From Clostridia bacterium (lineage in GTDB: Bacteria; Bacillota; Clostridia; Christensenellales; Borkfalkiaceae), in NCBI GenBank assembly GCA_900768525.1, contig CAAGDF010000094.1, forward strand, positions 1 through 20,481: DNA of 20,481 nt. Reading direction: 5' to 3'. The notes under the pieces were generated by a model that was not told where the DNA came from, searched no databases, and worked only from the letters and a program-made list of their open reading frames with translations. The translations under genes were made by a program, and so were the position numbers. Shown one piece after another: positions 1 through 8,756 of the stretch. Every line of letters begins with the position of its first letter. Position 1 is the first letter of the stretch.

Positions 1-861
1 GGAGCGGGTAAAACGATGCTTGCACGGTGTATTCCGTCCATTATGCCCGATATGAGTTTTTCGGAAGCTTTGGAAACGACTAAAATTCATTCGCTTGCGG
101 GCGTGCTGAAAGGCGGAGCGGGTATCGTATCGGAAAGACCGTTTTTTACTCCGCATCACACGGCGTCGAACGTTGCGTTGATCGGCGGCGGTTCGTCGGC
201 TAAGCCCGGCGTTATAAGTCTTGCTCATAACGGCGTGCTGTATCTTGACGAGATGCCTGAGTACCCGCGGAGTGCACTGGAAAGTTTGCGGCAACCGCTG
301 GAAGATAGATTTGTTACCGTTTCCCGTGCGAGAATGACCGTTGAATACCCTGCGAGTTTTATGCTTGTGGGTAGTATGAATCCTTGCCCATGCGGTAATT
401 ACGGTTCGGCTAATGCCGAGTGTCGTTGTTCTGCGTCGCAAATTGAAAAATATCGCGCAAGAATATCAGGCCCGCTGCTTGACAGAATAGATTTACAAAT
501 CGAGGTTGACGGCGTTACATACGATGATCTGGCGTCAAAAAGTGACGAAGAATGCTCTGCCGACGTGAGAAAAAGAGTTAACCGTACGAGAATGATTCAA
601 CGCGAACGGTTTGAAGAGGATGGTATTCGCACCAACAGCGAAATGAAAGAAAAGCAATTAGAGAAATATTGCAAACTTTCGCCCGAAAGCGAGGCTATTA
701 TGAAAATGTCGTTCGATTCGCTCGGTTTATCGGCGCGCGGAAGAAGTCGTATTCTGAAAGTGGCAAGGACGATTGCCGATATGAGCCTTGAAGAGAATAT
801 TCAGCCCGAACATATTTTAGAGGCTGTAGGTTATAGAAATTTTTCGTTCGCAAAACGATAA
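1..861 (+). CDS. YifB/ComM-type Mg-chelatase-like AAA+ ATPase, 3' part
   Basis: This is the C-terminal part of a ComM/YifB family protein, whose 5' end lies outside the window. The reading frame is open from base 1 and begins inside the Walker A loop (GAGKT at bases 1-15). A Walker B-like segment (YLDEMPE) follows near base 240, then the family's cysteine motif NPCPCGNYG near base 380 and the C-terminal Mg_chelatase domain with SARGRSRILKVARTIADM. ComM-type proteins are cytosolic hexameric helicases that promote branch migration during recombination of transforming DNA; in Firmicutes the role of YifB is less certain. The neighbour is dprA, another DNA-uptake processing gene, 15 bp downstream, which suits a shared role. 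The first internal ATG (base 16) is not the real start because it cuts the P-loop. Family assignment is secure; the exact function is inferred. Confidence 0.93.
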   Translation, partial: GAGKTMLARCIPSIMPDMSFSEALETTKIHSLAGVLKGGAGIVSERPFFTPHHTASNVALIGGGSSAKPGVISLAHNGVLYLDEMPEYPRSALESLRQPLEDRFVTVSRARMTVEYPASFMLVGSMNPCPCGNYGSANAECRCSASQIEKYRARISGPLLDRIDLQIEVDGVTYDDLASKSDEECSADVRKRVNRTRMIQRERFEEDGIRTNSEMKEKQLEKYCKLSPESEAIMKMSFDSLGLSARGRSRILKVARTIADMSLEENIQPEHILEAVGYRNFSFAKR

Positions 862-876
862 TCGACGGTGAAAATT

Positions 877-1974
877 ATGAATGATTTTCAAAAAAATCGC
901 ACGGCGATAATACTTTTGGACTCATATGAGGGATTGGAATACAGGCATAAGGCAGCAATTCTTGCAAAATACGAAAAGCCCGGCGATATGTTTGACGACA
1001 TATCGTTTGCGGAAAAATATATCGGTGAAAACCTTGGAGCATCGGCGGCGAATACGATAAAACGTTCGTTTACGTTTGCTCAAGCGGAATATGTAATCGG
1101 TAAGATAGATAAAAAAGGCGTTCGCACAATTACTTATTTTGACGACGAATATCCGAAATATATTTTGAATTACCCGCTGTATCCGTTGGTTTTGTACGCT
1201 ATAGGCAACATAGATTTGCTCAAAGCAAAACGAAAATTTTCTATCGTCGGTTCGCGCAAAACGTTGGCTTTTGCACTGAAAACCACGGAGGCGATTTCTC
1301 GTTCGCTTGCGGAAAATTCGGTTGTTATCGTAACCGGCAGCGCGCTCGGCGGCGATCGCAGTGCGATAACGGGTGCGATAAAAACTGGAAACATAATCAG
1401 CGTTTTGGCTCACGGAACCGATCATATTTATCCCGAAAGCAATCGCTCGCTTATCGAAGAAGTTATGAAAAACGGTCTTGTAATAAGCGAGTATCCTCCC
1501 GAAACGCCGCCTAATGCATGGCGTTATCCGATAAGAAACAGAATTATCGCCGCGCTTGGCGATGGTCTGCTTGTTGCAAGCGGCAGCATGGAAAGCGGCA
1601 CGCGCCATACGGCAAAATATGCCGAAGCATACAGTAAAAGATTATATGCTTTCCCGTATTCGCTTGGCGAGTCGAGCGGTGAAATTTGCAATTTGCTCAT
1701 TAAAATCGGCAAGGCTTCGCTTGTAGAAAATGCCGAAGATATCGCGCTCGGCGAGGGCTTTACTCTTGACGGCGCAAAACTTCCCGAACTTACCGAAAGA
1801 GAGAAAGAATTGCTTTTTGCGATAGACGGAAAAATTACGGTAGACGATTTGTGCATAAAGACGGGCAAAAAAGCGTTTGAGGTAATTCCGATTTTGTCCA
1901 TGTTGGAAATCAAAGGCGTTGTGGCAAAAGAAGCGGGCAACTCTTACGTTGCATTAGTAAAATTAAATAAATAA
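877..1974 (+). CDS. dprA: DprA/Smf-family DNA-processing protein (divergent)
   Basis: DprA binds single-stranded DNA and loads RecA during transformation and recombination. The protein has an N-terminal helical region, a Rossmann-like core and a C-terminal winged-helix-like tail (from about LTEREKELLFAI). Recognisable core motifs are GSRKT, ISVLAHGTDHIYPE, LVISEYPP and YPIRNRIIAAL. Several usual positions differ: the family's GLARGID..AH segment reads GSALGGDRSAITGA, and the usual VEA..SGSL.TA segment reads VASGSMESGTRHTA, so it is a divergent member. The start is placed at ATG 877, which has GGTG 6 bases upstream; a GTG at 868 in the same frame would add three residues but has no upstream Shine-Dalgarno. 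The gene lies between the yifB-type gene and topA, the usual Firmicutes position. The family is clear; DNA-binding competence is not proven. Confidence 0.9.
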   Translation: MNDFQKNRTAIILLDSYEGLEYRHKAAILAKYEKPGDMFDDISFAEKYIGENLGASAANTIKRSFTFAQAEYVIGKIDKKGVRTITYFDDEYPKYILNYPLYPLVLYAIGNIDLLKAKRKFSIVGSRKTLAFALKTTEAISRSLAENSVVIVTGSALGGDRSAITGAIKTGNIISVLAHGTDHIYPESNRSLIEEVMKNGLVISEYPPETPPNAWRYPIRNRIIAALGDGLLVASGSMESGTRHTAKYAEAYSKRLYAFPYSLGESSGEICNLLIKIGKASLVENAEDIALGEGFTLDGAKLPELTEREKELLFAIDGKITVDDLCIKTGKKAFEVIPILSMLEIKGVVAKEAGNSYVALVKLNK

Positions 1975-1985
1975 CAAAGAAATGT

Positions 1986-1999
1986 ACGACTGAAGTCGT
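1986..1999. repeat. Short perfect palindrome between dprA and topA
   Basis: ACGACTGAAGTCGT is a 6-bp perfect inverted repeat around GA, in the 47-bp gap before topA and about 15 bases upstream of the topA ribosome binding site. There is no T-run after it, so it is not a classical terminator. It could be a protein-binding operator, an RNA hairpin in the leader, or a dispersed palindromic repeat. No second copy was seen in this window. Confidence 0.4.
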
Positions 2000-2021
2000 T
2001 AAATATGTAAAACGGAGAATT

Positions 2022-4307
2022 ATGCAGTTAATTATAGTTGAATCGCCGTCCAAGGCGAAAACAATCGAAAAATACCTGAAAGGAAAGTATAAGGTCGACG
2101 CAAGCGAAGGGCATATAAGAGATTTGCCCGAAAAAAGACTTGGCGTAAGCATAAACAACAATTTTGAACCGAATTACGTTATATCTGCCGATAAGAAGCA
2201 GATAATCAAGCGTTTAAGCGAAAAAGTCGGCAAAGCCGATAAAGTTTTCCTCGCAACCGACCCGGACCGCGAGGGCGAAGCTATTTCATGGCATTTGATG
2301 GAAGTTCTCAAATTGCAAGGCAAGGCTCAAAGAATCGTATTCAACGAAGTCAGCGAAAAAGCCATACTGAACGCTCTTGCAAACCCGCGTGAAATCAATC
2401 AGAATCTTGTTGATTCGCAGCAGGCAAGAAGAGTTCTCGATCGTCTTGTAGGTTACAAATTAAGCCCGTTCCTTTGCAAGAGAATTAAAGAAGGGCTTTC
2501 GGCGGGGCGCGTTCAGTCGGTTACTTTGCGTCTTATCGTAGACAGAGAAAAAGAGATCAAAGCGTTTAATCCGCAGGAATACTGGAACGTTGTTGCCACG
2601 CTGAAAGCGGGAACTCCGCCGCAGTTCAAAACACTGCTTGTAGAAAAAGACGGGAAAAAATACAAACCCTCTTGCAAAGAAGAGAACGACGCAGTGATGG
2701 CTACGCTGCATGACGGCCAGTTTACAGTAAAAGACGTCAAGAAATCGGTTGTAAAATCGCATGCTTTGCCGCCGTTTACCACAAGCACGATGCAGCAGGA
2801 TGCATCCAACAAACTCAACATGAGTTCGCCTATGATTATGTCGGTTGCTCAGCACTTATATGAAGGTATCGAAACGCCGCAAGGGCATCTTGCGCTTGTT
2901 ACCTATATCAGAACCGACTCGGTGCGTGTAAGTACCGATGCTCAAAGTGCGGCTCGCTCGTTTATTGCCGACAAATTCGGCAAAGAATACGTTCCCGAAA
3001 AGCCGAATTTTTATAAATCCAAGAGCAACAGTCAGGACGCGCACGAAGCCATAAGACCTATCGATCTTTCGGTTACGCCCGAAAGCGTCAAAGGTGTTCT
3101 TGACAAAAATCACTATAATTTGTATAAACTCATTTACGATCGTTTTCTTGCATCGCAAATGGCTGAAGCCGTTTACAATCAAGTAAAAATCGAGGTAGAG
3201 AACAGCGGTTATACGTTTACCACGAGCGGAAAGACCGTCGTATTCAAAGGCTATACCGCCGTATACGACGATTACAAGAAGGACGACGAAGAGGGAACTG
3301 AGAATAAACACCTTCCCGAACTTAACAACGGCGATCTTTTGCGTGCCGTTAAGGTTGAAAGCGAGCAAAAATTCACCAAACCGCCCGTGCGCTATACCGA
3401 CGCTTCGTTGGTAAAGGCGATGGAAGATAAAGGCATCGGCAGACCGTCTACTTACGCGTCGATAATTTCCGTGCTTTCCAAACGCAAATACACGACCAAA
3501 GAGGGTAAATTTATCGTGCCTACCGATATAGCATTCAAAATGACCGACGTGCTGATCAAGTATTTTCCCGATATTATGGATGTAGGTTTTACCGCGGGCA
3601 TGGAAGACAAACTTGACGGTATCGAAAACGGCGGCAAAGACTGGCATCAGTTGATCGGAGATTTTTATCCACATTTTGCGGATCAGTTGGCTAAAGCAAA
3701 TTCCGACGGGGACGAAATGACCGATATCATTTGCGAAAAGTGCGGTGCAAAGATGATAAGAAAGACGGGTAGATACGGCAAATATCTTGCTTGCTCGAAT
3801 TATCCCGAATGTTCTAATATCAGATCGGAAAATATTGAAGAATCCGACGTGCTTTGCGAAAAATGCGGCGCGAAGATGATAGTTAAAACAGGCAAGTACG
3901 GTAAATTCTTGGCTTGCCCGAATTACCCGAAATGTACGTTTGTTAAACCTATAGACGAAGAAACGACCACCGAAAAGTGTGAAAAGTGCGGCGGCGATAT
4001 GGTCGTTAAAAAAGGTAAATTCGGTAAGTATTTGTATTGCACGGCTTGTAAAAACACCAAGAGTATTACCGAGGAAGCGGGCACTTGTCCTGTGTGCCAT
4101 AAGCCGACGCGCAAAATGACCTCGCGCGCAGGCAAGACTTTTTACGGTTGCTCATCTTACCCCGAATGTACGTTTATGAGTTGGGATATGCCCACGGGCG
4201 AGCTTTGCCCGAAGTGCGGCAAGTTCCTCGTCTATTCAAAAGACGGTAAGACGAAACGTTGCTCGAACAAAGATTGCGACTTCTCTATTAAAAATGACAA
4301 AGAATAA
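2022..4307 (+). CDS. topA: DNA topoisomerase I (type IA)
   Basis: Relaxes negatively supercoiled DNA by single-strand passage in the cytoplasm. The TOPRIM domain starts at the N-terminus (IIVESPSKAKTIEKYL, E7) and contains the metal-binding motif TDPDREGE around D80, D82 and E84. The catalytic tyrosine is Y295 in TYIRTDS, followed by SQDAHEAIRP (about 337-346) and GIGRPSTYA (about 471-479). The tail (about 570-755) carries five zinc-ribbon-like modules; the first three begin CEKCG and contain KxGxxGKxL repeats, as in full-length bacterial TopA. At 761 residues it has the expected size. The start at 2022 follows CGGAG with good spacing. It overlaps the next gene, trmFO, by 14 bp, suggesting translational coupling. 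Nothing is missing. Confidence 0.98.
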   Translation: MQLIIVESPSKAKTIEKYLKGKYKVDASEGHIRDLPEKRLGVSINNNFEPNYVISADKKQIIKRLSEKVGKADKVFLATDPDREGEAISWHLMEVLKLQGKAQRIVFNEVSEKAILNALANPREINQNLVDSQQARRVLDRLVGYKLSPFLCKRIKEGLSAGRVQSVTLRLIVDREKEIKAFNPQEYWNVVATLKAGTPPQFKTLLVEKDGKKYKPSCKEENDAVMATLHDGQFTVKDVKKSVVKSHALPPFTTSTMQQDASNKLNMSSPMIMSVAQHLYEGIETPQGHLALVTYIRTDSVRVSTDAQSAARSFIADKFGKEYVPEKPNFYKSKSNSQDAHEAIRPIDLSVTPESVKGVLDKNHYNLYKLIYDRFLASQMAEAVYNQVKIEVENSGYTFTTSGKTVVFKGYTAVYDDYKKDDEEGTENKHLPELNNGDLLRAVKVESEQKFTKPPVRYTDASLVKAMEDKGIGRPSTYASIISVLSKRKYTTKEGKFIVPTDIAFKMTDVLIKYFPDIMDVGFTAGMEDKLDGIENGGKDWHQLIGDFYPHFADQLAKANSDGDEMTDIICEKCGAKMIRKTGRYGKYLACSNYPECSNIRSENIEESDVLCEKCGAKMIVKTGKYGKFLACPNYPKCTFVKPIDEETTTEKCEKCGGDMVVKKGKFGKYLYCTACKNTKSITEEAGTCPVCHKPTRKMTSRAGKTFYGCSSYPECTFMSWDMPTGELCPKCGKFLVYSKDGKTKRCSNKDCDFSIKNDKE

Positions 4308-5610
4308 AATACGGATAATAGGAGGCGGGCTTGCCGGGTGCGAAGCCGCTTTCTATCTTGCGGGCAAGGGATACGAGGTTGAACTTGTCGATATAAAACC
4401 GAAGAAATATACGCCCGCGCACAGCAGTGAGAATTTTTGCGAATTGGTATGTTCCAATTCTTTAAAGTCGGACGACGTTTACGGAAATGCCTGCGGACTT
4501 TTAAAAGAGGAAATGCGCAGGCTTGGCAGTACGGTCATACCATGCGCCGACGAAACGCGAGTTCCCGCGGGTAACGCATTGGCTGTCGATCGCGATAAAT
4601 TTGCCGCTTTGGTTACGGAAAAACTGAAAGCGTTGCCGAACGTAACGTTTTTGTGCGAGGAGATAACCGAAATCGATTTTTCCGTTCCGACAATAGTCGC
4701 TACAGGTCCTTTGACGACCGACGCGCTCTGCGAATTTATTAAACAAGAAACGGGTGCGTTTTACTTTTTCGATGCGGCAGCGCCAATTGTATCGGCTGAC
4801 AGCATCGATTACGATAATGCCTTCTTTTCGGACAGATACGGCGAACCGGGTTCGGGTGATTATCTGAATTGTCTGATGGATAAAGAAACGTACGAGTCGT
4901 TTTATGACGCACTGATACACGCCGAGCGTGCCAAACTTCATGATTTTGAAAATTCAAAAGTGTTTGAAGGTTGCATGCCCGTGGAGGTTATGGCGGCAAG
5001 GGGTAAAGACACGCTGCGTTTCGGACCGCTTAAGCCCGCAGGTCTTACCGATCCGCGGACGGGGCGTTGGGCTTACGCTTGTTTGCAACTCCGCAAGGAG
5101 AATGTGCAAGGTTCGCTGTATAACCTTGTCGGGTTTCAGACAAATTTGCTGTTTGGCGAGCAAAAACGAGTTTTTTCAATGTTTCCCGCACTGAAAAATG
5201 CGGAATTCGTGCGATATGGCGTTATGCACAAGAATACATTTGTCAATGCGCCGCAGTCGCTCGATAAATATTTCAAATTGAAGAACCGCCCGTTTACATA
5301 TTTTGCAGGGCAAATGACGGGCGTTGAAGGGTACGTCGAAAGTGCAGCCTCGGGGCTTGCCGCAGCAATCAATCTTGACAGGCAGTTATCGGGCAGAGCA
5401 TCCATCGATTGGGATGCTCGTACCGTTCTCGGTGCGCTTGCGTGCTACATTTCGACCGAAAATTCAAATTTTCAGCCTATGAACGCTAATTTCGGTATAT
5501 TGTCGCCGATAACATTCGGTGCGGGGCGTGTTCCGAAAGAAGCAAAAAAGCGTGCGCTTGCCGAACGTGCGCTTAGCGAGATAGATAAAATCGCACAATC
5601 AATCAAATAA
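4294..5610 (+). CDS. trmFO: Methylenetetrahydrofolate--tRNA-(uracil-5-)-methyltransferase TrmFO
   Basis: Folate- and FAD-dependent enzyme that makes 5-methyluridine at position 54 of the tRNA T-loop. The N-terminal FAD-binding Rossmann motif is IRIIGGGLAGCEAAFYL (residues 6-22). The conserved cysteine motif ELVCSNSLKS places C53 where the Bacillus enzyme has its C53, and FEGCMPVEVMA (C227) corresponds to the second functional cysteine. A later segment, YFAGQMTGVEGYVESAASG, is the C-terminal FAD-contact motif of the GidA/TrmFO superfamily. The length of 438 residues is normal. The start lies inside the end of topA and has no good Shine-Dalgarno, so translation probably depends on termination of topA. 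In Bacillus the next gene is xerC (codV); here hslV follows directly after 16 bp. Confidence 0.97.
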   Translation: MTKNKIRIIGGGLAGCEAAFYLAGKGYEVELVDIKPKKYTPAHSSENFCELVCSNSLKSDDVYGNACGLLKEEMRRLGSTVIPCADETRVPAGNALAVDRDKFAALVTEKLKALPNVTFLCEEITEIDFSVPTIVATGPLTTDALCEFIKQETGAFYFFDAAAPIVSADSIDYDNAFFSDRYGEPGSGDYLNCLMDKETYESFYDALIHAERAKLHDFENSKVFEGCMPVEVMAARGKDTLRFGPLKPAGLTDPRTGRWAYACLQLRKENVQGSLYNLVGFQTNLLFGEQKRVFSMFPALKNAEFVRYGVMHKNTFVNAPQSLDKYFKLKNRPFTYFAGQMTGVEGYVESAASGLAAAINLDRQLSGRASIDWDARTVLGALACYISTENSNFQPMNANFGILSPITFGAGRVPKEAKKRALAERALSEIDKIAQSIK

Positions 5611-5626
5611 AAACGGAGAAAAAATA

Positions 5627-6166
5627 ATGAGTATAGAATTTCATGGTACGACGATATGTGCTGTTTCGAGAAACGGACAAACCGCTATCGCAGGCGACGG
5701 ACAGGTCACTATGGGCGAGAGCGTAGTTTTTAAAAATAATGCCGTTAAAGTAAGAAGAATTTACGGCGGGCAAGTTATTATCGGTTTTGCAGGAAGCGTT
5801 TCCGACGCGTTTTCCCTTACCGAACGTTTTGAGGGCATGCTCAATAAATACTCGGGCAATTTGACGCGCAGTGCGGTAGAACTTGCCGAACTTTGGCGTA
5901 ACGACAAAATGCCCAGAAAATTAGAGGCTATGATGATAGTAGCCGATAAAAACACCATGCTTGTTTTATCGGGTACGGGCGAAGTAATAGAGCCTGACGG
6001 AAATGTTTGCGCTATCGGAAGCGGCGGGAATTATGCATTATCTGCCGCACGCGCATTATTTGACGAGACCGATTACGACGCTGCGACCATTGCGGAAAAA
6101 TCATTAAAAATCGCAAGCAGAATTTGCGTATTCACAAACGACCATATCACGGTCGAAAAGATTTAA
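5627..6166 (+). CDS. hslV: ATP-dependent protease peptidase subunit HslV (ClpQ/CodW)
   Basis: Proteolytic core of the HslUV (ClpYQ) protease: a dodecamer of N-terminal-nucleophile hydrolase subunits in the cytoplasm. The N-terminus FHGTTICAV fits a short propeptide of seven residues (MSIEFHG) with T8 becoming the catalytic Thr1. Family signatures follow: GDGQVTMGESVVFK, FAGSVSDAFSLTERFE, LEAMMIVAD and GTGEVIEPDGNVCAIGSGGNYALSAARAL. At 179 residues the length is normal. A GGAG ribosome binding site lies about 10 bases before ATG 5627. The gene is followed after 11 bp by its ATPase partner hslU. In some Bacillus relatives the processed enzyme uses Ser or Thr; here it is Thr. Confidence 0.97.
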   Translation: MSIEFHGTTICAVSRNGQTAIAGDGQVTMGESVVFKNNAVKVRRIYGGQVIIGFAGSVSDAFSLTERFEGMLNKYSGNLTRSAVELAELWRNDKMPRKLEAMMIVADKNTMLVLSGTGEVIEPDGNVCAIGSGGNYALSAARALFDETDYDAATIAEKSLKIASRICVFTNDHITVEKI

Positions 6167-6173
6167 AGGAGAG
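6166..6173 (+). promoter_or_regulatory. Ribosome binding site fixing the hslU start
   Basis: AAGGAGAG overlaps the last base of the hslV stop codon and lies 4-5 bases before ATG 6178. This supports 6178 over the longer in-frame reading from 6124, which would overlap hslV by 43 bp and add 18 residues not found in HslU proteins. Confidence 0.75.
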
Positions 6174-6177
6174 CGTT

Positions 6178-7488
6178 ATGGATCTTACCCCAAGACAGAT
6201 TGTAAGTGAATTAGATAAATATATTATCGGGCAGGACAAAGCAAAAAAGGCGGTTGCCGTTGCTTTGCGTAACCGTTACCGCAGGAGCAAACTCCCCCTT
6301 GACGTAATGGAAGAAATTACGCCTAAGAATATTATCATGAAAGGTCCTACGGGCGTAGGTAAAACCGAAATAGCGCGTCGTCTTGCAAAACTCGTCAAAG
6401 CTCCGTTTATAAAAGTCGAAGCGACGAAATATACCGAGGTCGGCTACGTCGGTCGCGACGTGGAATCTATGATCCGCGATCTCGTCGAATGTTCTATAAG
6501 GCTCGTTCGCGACGAATTCTTTGCCGACGTTCGGGCAAAAGCCGAAAAAACTGCCGTTAAACGCCTTTCTACCGCGGTTTGCACCGCGCTTAACACAAAC
6601 AGAGCCGAGGGGGCGGAAGAAATCAACCCCAATCAGGCTCTTGACGGAATTATTTCGGGAATTTACGACGAAATGATTGTCGAGGTAGAGGTTAAAGATC
6701 TGCCTAAGCCTATGGAACTTGTGCCCGGCGGTGCGGAAATCAATATCGGTACTTTGTTCGGCGATATGATGCCGCAAAAGAAGAAAAAGAAAAAAATAAC
6801 GGTAAAAGAGGCACGCAAACTCTTTATCGAAGAAGAAGCGGATAAACTTATCGATGAGGACGCCGTAGTTGCCGAGGGCGTAAGACGTGCCGAGCAGGAA
6901 GGCATAATTTTCATCGACGAAATCGACAAAATCGCCGGTAAGTCGGACAAAAACAGCGGACCGGACGTTTCGCGCGAAGGGGTGCAAAGAGATATTCTTC
7001 CCATTGTCGAAGGATGTTCGGTTCAGACTAAATACGGTATGGTAAAGACCGATTATATTTTGTTTATTGCGGCGGGAGCGTTCCATGTCGCATCGGTGCA
7101 GGATTTGATCCCCGAATTGCAGGGAAGATTTCCCGTGCTCGTAGAACTTAACAGTCTTACCAAAGAAGATTTCAAGAATATTCTTACTATTCCTAAGAAC
7201 GCTATCACGTTGCAGTATACCACGTTGCTCGAGGTAGATAATATCAAATTGGTATTTACCGAGGACGCTATCGACGAAATCGCAACTATTTCGGCTGCTA
7301 TCAACGAAAGATCGGAAGATATCGGGGCGCGCAGGCTGCATACCGTTATGGAAAATCTTCTTGACGATATCTCGTTCAACGCGGGCGGAGATTATCCTAT
7401 GACCGAGGTGGTTATAGATAAAAAATACGTTGACGAGCACCTTGAAGAGGTCGTTCGCAATCAGGATCTAAAAAAATACATTTTATAA
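6178..7488 (+). CDS. hslU: ATP-dependent protease ATPase subunit HslU (ClpY/CodX)
   Basis: AAA+ unfoldase that feeds substrates into HslV. Residues 1-40 carry the family N-terminus (LTPRQIVSELDKYIIGQDKAK). Walker A is GPTGVGKTE (56-64) and the pore-loop motif is GYVGRDVES (about 89-97). The I-domain includes a lysine run before ITVKEARKL, and Walker B is IIFIDEIDKI. The sensor/C-terminal region contains INERSEDIGARRLHTVMENLLDDISF. The protein ends in KKYIL, a C-terminal tail of the type that docks into HslV pockets. It has 436 residues, close to the usual 440-465. It is cotranscribed with hslV and followed 14 bp later by hisS instead of codY. Confidence 0.98.
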   Translation: MDLTPRQIVSELDKYIIGQDKAKKAVAVALRNRYRRSKLPLDVMEEITPKNIIMKGPTGVGKTEIARRLAKLVKAPFIKVEATKYTEVGYVGRDVESMIRDLVECSIRLVRDEFFADVRAKAEKTAVKRLSTAVCTALNTNRAEGAEEINPNQALDGIISGIYDEMIVEVEVKDLPKPMELVPGGAEINIGTLFGDMMPQKKKKKKITVKEARKLFIEEEADKLIDEDAVVAEGVRRAEQEGIIFIDEIDKIAGKSDKNSGPDVSREGVQRDILPIVEGCSVQTKYGMVKTDYILFIAAGAFHVASVQDLIPELQGRFPVLVELNSLTKEDFKNILTIPKNAITLQYTTLLEVDNIKLVFTEDAIDEIATISAAINERSEDIGARRLHTVMENLLDDISFNAGGDYPMTEVVIDKKYVDEHLEEVVRNQDLKKYIL

Positions 7489-7502
7489 ACCGAGGAATAA
7501 GC

Positions 7503-8756
7503 ATGATTAACATACCTAAGGGGACAAAGGACGTTTTGCCGTCCGAGTCGTATAAATGGCATTACGTTGAAGAAAAACTCAAAGAGGTTGCAAGGGTTTT
7601 CGGGCTGAAAGAAATCCGCACGCCTACTTTCGAGCATACCGAATTGTTTTTGCGCGGCGTAGGTGACACTACGGACGTTGTAAACAAGGAAATGTATACG
7701 TTCAACGACAAAGCGGGCAGAAGCATTACGCTCAAATGCGAGGGTACTGCGGGAGTTGCTCGTTCGTTTATAGAAAACGGCTTGTTCAACAACGCTCTGC
7801 CGCAAAAAATGTATTACGAAACGCCTGTTTTCCGTTATGAAAGACCGCAGGCGGGCAGACTGCGCGAGCATCATCAGTTCGGCGTTGAATACTACGGTGC
7901 AAGCGGTGCGGAAGCCGATGCCGAGGTTATACTTATTGCTTACACTTTGATTAAAAAAGTCGGGCTGAACGTAAAACTCAATATTAACTCGATCGGTTGC
8001 CCCGAGTGCCGTAAAAGGTACAACGAAGCCCTTAAGGCGTATTTGTATTCAAAAGTGGACGCTATGTGCCCCGTTTGTAAAGACAGGCTCGAGCGCAACC
8101 CGCTCAGAATTCTCGATTGTAAGGAAGACGGCTGCAAAGAAATTTGCAAGGGGGCGCCCGTCATTCTCGATTATTTGTGCGACGATTGCAAAGCGCATTT
8201 TGAAAAGCTGCAGTCTTATCTGACCGTAGCAGGGCTAGATTTTGCCGTAAACCCGATGATCGTGCGTGGATTGGATTATTACACGCGTACGGTCTTTGAG
8301 TTTGTTACGACCGATTTAGGCTCTCAAGGCACAGTTTGCGGCGGCGGCAGATACGACGGTCTTGTTTCGCAAATCGGCGGGCCGAAAGTTCCGTGCGTGG
8401 GCTTCGGTATGGGCATAGAGCGTTTGCTTATGCTTATGGAGGCTAAAGGCGTTGAAATTCCCGACGATTCGGCGGCAACGCTGTATATTGCGAGTATGGG
8501 CGATGAGTGCGCCCAAAGGGCGTTTTCGCTTTGCATGAAAATACGCGAGGCGGGCATAAGTTGCGAATGTGATCTTATGGAACGCGGTGTTAAGGCTCAA
8601 TTTAAATATGCCGATAAAATAAGGGCAAAATATGTTGTCGTTATAGGCTCGGGCGAGCTTGAAAGCGGTAAAGTTACGGTAAAGCGCATGAGCGACGGCG
8701 TAACTGTTGAGTGCGAACTGTCCGATAGTGCGATTTTAGGAGCGATTAAGGCTTGA
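7503..8756 (+). CDS. hisS: Histidyl-tRNA synthetase
   Basis: Class II aminoacyl-tRNA synthetase that charges tRNA-His. The N-terminus IPKGTKDVLPSE is diagnostic. Motif 2 is in YYETPVFRYERPQAGRLREHHQFGVE, the histidine-binding peptide is VRGLDYYTRTVFEF, and motif 3 is GFGMGIERLL. The insertion region contains the Firmicutes-type cysteines (CPECRKRY, CPVCKDRLERNPLRILDCK, CDDCKAH). The usual RPEGTA segment reads KCEGTAGVAR, a mild variation. The C-terminal anticodon-binding domain (TLYIASMGDECAQRAFSL to the end) is complete. The length of 417 residues is normal. The start ATG 7503 follows GAGGAATAAGC. The stop codon overlaps the TTG start of the next gene. Confidence 0.98.
   Translation: MINIPKGTKDVLPSESYKWHYVEEKLKEVARVFGLKEIRTPTFEHTELFLRGVGDTTDVVNKEMYTFNDKAGRSITLKCEGTAGVARSFIENGLFNNALPQKMYYETPVFRYERPQAGRLREHHQFGVEYYGASGAEADAEVILIAYTLIKKVGLNVKLNINSIGCPECRKRYNEALKAYLYSKVDAMCPVCKDRLERNPLRILDCKEDGCKEICKGAPVILDYLCDDCKAHFEKLQSYLTVAGLDFAVNPMIVRGLDYYTRTVFEFVTTDLGSQGTVCGGGRYDGLVSQIGGPKVPCVGFGMGIERLLMLMEAKGVEIPDDSAATLYIASMGDECAQRAFSLCMKIREAGISCECDLMERGVKAQFKYADKIRAKYVVVIGSGELESGKVTVKRMSDGVTVECELSDSAILGAIKA

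Noticed and set aside
922..1608. Open frame (228 codons) on the - strand inside dprA
   Set aside because: Antisense shadow with no family resemblance.
2856..4100. Long open frame (414 codons) on the - strand inside topA
   Set aside because: It lies wholly antisense to a well-conserved gene, its translation is rich in Phe, Arg and His with no recognisable domain, and it has no ribosome binding site. It is a by-product of topA codon use.
6211..7440. Long open frame (409 codons) on the - strand inside hslU
   Set aside because: Same reasoning: antisense to hslU, biased composition, no motif and no start signal.
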